NCBI GenBank assembly: GCA_017744915.1 | Contig: JAGIAH010000001.1 | Location: 124,001-188,000 of the forward strand | Source of the DNA: Agrobacterium tumefaciens | GTDB taxonomy: Bacteria; Pseudomonadota; Alphaproteobacteria; Rhizobiales; Rhizobiaceae | Length of the DNA: 64,000 nt | Direction of reading: 5' to 3' | Shown: positions 62,844-64,000 of the stretch, in pieces | How positions within the stretch are numbered: position 1 is the stretch's first letter | Layout: every line of letters starts with the position of its first letter | Position numbers and translations under genes: made by a program | Notes under the pieces: model-generated | The model's database searches: none | Told to the model about the DNA's origin: nothing | The model's input: only the letters and a program-made list of their open reading frames with translations

Positions 62844-64000
62844 TCACTGCATCAGGATTTCAGACGAGACCTTGATGACGTCGCCGGGCTGGAGCATGGC
62901 GTTTTCGTCCACCTTCAGCTCTTTCGGTTTGCCGTTTTCCTCACGCACCACGACATAACTGATCGTGGCGGATTTGCCCGAGGGATCAAAACGGATCGCT
63001 TCGGCCGATTGCGCCAGCGCTTCCGACATCAATTCGCGGCTGGTAGTCAGCTGCAGATTAAGCTTGTCGAGTTCCGCTTCGGTGTCCTGCAATTCCTTGG
63101 AACGCTGTGCCACCCAATCGTTGCGCAGGTTGATCTCGTCCTGCGTCGCCTTGTTGATATCCTGCTTGGCGCGCAGCGACTGCGTGTCGATATCGAGCAG
63201 GTTGGATTCCACCTCGGCCGCACGTTCTTCCGCGGAAATACGCCGCTGCGACAGCGCAAGCCCCTGCTCGTTCAGCCGGTTGACGCGGTCGCGATCCTCA
63301 TTGGCAAGCTGGAGCTGACGGTTCTGCGTTTCGGATTTCTTTTTCAGGGATTCGACTTCGCTCTGCAAAAGCGCATGCAGGTCGGTCAGCGCCTTGAGCT
63401 GCAAGGTGTAACGCTCGGTGCGCGATTTCATCAGTGCACTTTCGCTGGCCAGCAGCACATCAATCTCGGCAATCTTTTCCATTTCGGGCGTCTTGGCGAT
63501 GGCCGTGTCACCCTTGACCTCGGCGATCAGCCGCGCCTGGCGGGCAAGCAGCCTTGCCCGCTGGTTGTCGTAAACGGCGGCATCGCCGCGCGCATTGATG
63601 AAGTCGCGGGCAAAACGCTGCCCGGCATCCGAGCGACGCAGGCCACCGGCAAGGCTGACGGCTTTCAGTACAGTGAGATTGGCAGCATAGGGATATTCAC
63701 CCGGCGTCTGCACATCACCGCTCAGGAAGATCGGCCTGAACTGGGCGATCTCGACGGAAGCCGAAGGCAGGTTGCGAAGGGCGAACTTGCTCTGAAGCTG
63801 GGCTCCGATGGCCTCTCCGACCTCGGCGGGCGTCTTGCCGGCAACATCGAGCTGGCCGATGAAAGGCAGGGACAGCGCGCCCGAGGGGCCGACGGAATAA
63901 TCACCGTTGATCACATCCCAGTTGCGAATGCTGCCATCGGCCGGCTGCCACTCGGCAACGCGGATACGCAGCTTGTCGGCAGTGCCGAGCTTATATTGGG
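62844..64000 (-). CDS. ExoF-like polysaccharide export protein, 5' end outside window
   Basis: At least 385 residues; the frame stays open to the right edge. It contains the Poly_export/SLBB region (YKLGTADKLRIRVAEWQP, GDYSVGPSGALSLPFIGQL, FLSGDVQTPGEYPY) followed by a long coiled coil (about 190 residues) and a C-terminal beta domain (LQPGDVIKVSSEILMQ). The layout is that of ExoF, the outer-membrane/periplasmic partner in succinoglycan-type export. Pairs with the ExoQ-like gene directly downstream. Confidence 0.87.
   Translation of the reverse strand, partial: QYKLGTADKLRIRVAEWQPADGSIRNWDVINGDYSVGPSGALSLPFIGQLDVAGKTPAEVGEAIGAQLQSKFALRNLPSASVEIAQFRPIFLSGDVQTPGEYPYAANLTVLKAVSLAGGLRRSDAGQRFARDFINARGDAAVYDNQRARLLARQARLIAEVKGDTAIAKTPEMEKIAEIDVLLASESALMKSRTERYTLQLKALTDLHALLQSEVESLKKKSETQNRQLQLANEDRDRVNRLNEQGLALSQRRISAEERAAEVESNLLDIDTQSLRAKQDINKATQDEINLRNDWVAQRSKELQDTEAELDKLNLQLTTSRELMSEALAQSAEAIRFDPSGKSATISYVVVREENGKPKELKVDENAMLQPGDVIKVSSEILMQ

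Overview
The window is GC-rich alphaproteobacterial DNA and almost certainly comes from Agrobacterium (A. tumefaciens/fabrum complex), probably the secondary (linear) chromosome. This rests on two marker clusters recognised from the proteins: a complete sulfoquinovose-oxidation (smo) cluster and the celABC/celDE cellulose cluster, both first described in A. tumefaciens. The replicon assignment is inference; no rRNA, tRNA, origin, CRISPR array or transposase was seen.

Layout. 1-2386: 5' part of a large autotransporter adhesin gene, running off the left edge. 2608-12653: the smo cluster, with flavin reductase, 6-oxoglucose reductase and SQ monooxygenase on the minus strand, and GntR regulator, ABC transporter and GH31 sulfoquinovosidase on the plus strand. 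12689-15497: two tandem paralogous TadG-like/vWA proteins. 15659-19830: a TPP-riboswitch-led thiamine salvage operon (permease, NMT1-type binding protein, thiM, thiE, thiD) with no ATPase gene. 19856-20033: a long palindromic repeat. 20050-23825: Lrp-type regulator, catabolic alanine racemase, D-amino-acid dehydrogenase and a GntR/FCD regulator. 24004-24507: BA14K-family protein. 24687-29477: dctD-dctB divergent from dctA, with a sigma-54 promoter and two inverted repeats that look like DctD sites. 29655-32342: small EamA protein, class-III aminotransferase and SDR.

32576-44611: cellulose locus; celDE converge on bcsN-celA-celB-celC-TPR, whose last four genes overlap by 4 bp. 44948-46132: AGE/mannose-isomerase-like enzyme. 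46187-51622: a five-gene minus-strand operon (UDP-glucuronate decarboxylase, UDP-glucose 4-epimerase, CesA-like GT2 synthase, DUF995-like protein, GH26-like hydrolase) that reads as a second, uncharacterised synthase-dependent polysaccharide system. 52015-61484: small secreted protein, LuxR-type regulator, a 912-bp non-coding stretch, two acidic proteins and a type I secretion ABC/membrane-fusion pair, then an orphan protein. 61526-64000: ExoQ-like polymerase and ExoF-like export protein, running off the right edge.

The first half is about catabolism and uptake (plant sulfolipid sugar, C4-dicarboxylates, D-alanine, thiamine precursors). The second half is about the cell surface (cellulose, a second glycan, secreted acidic proteins, Wzy-type exopolysaccharide). 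The least explained parts are the 46-52 kb polysaccharide operon and the 52-61 kb secretion cassette, whose presumed substrates show no RTX repeats but share an internal Gly/Asn motif.
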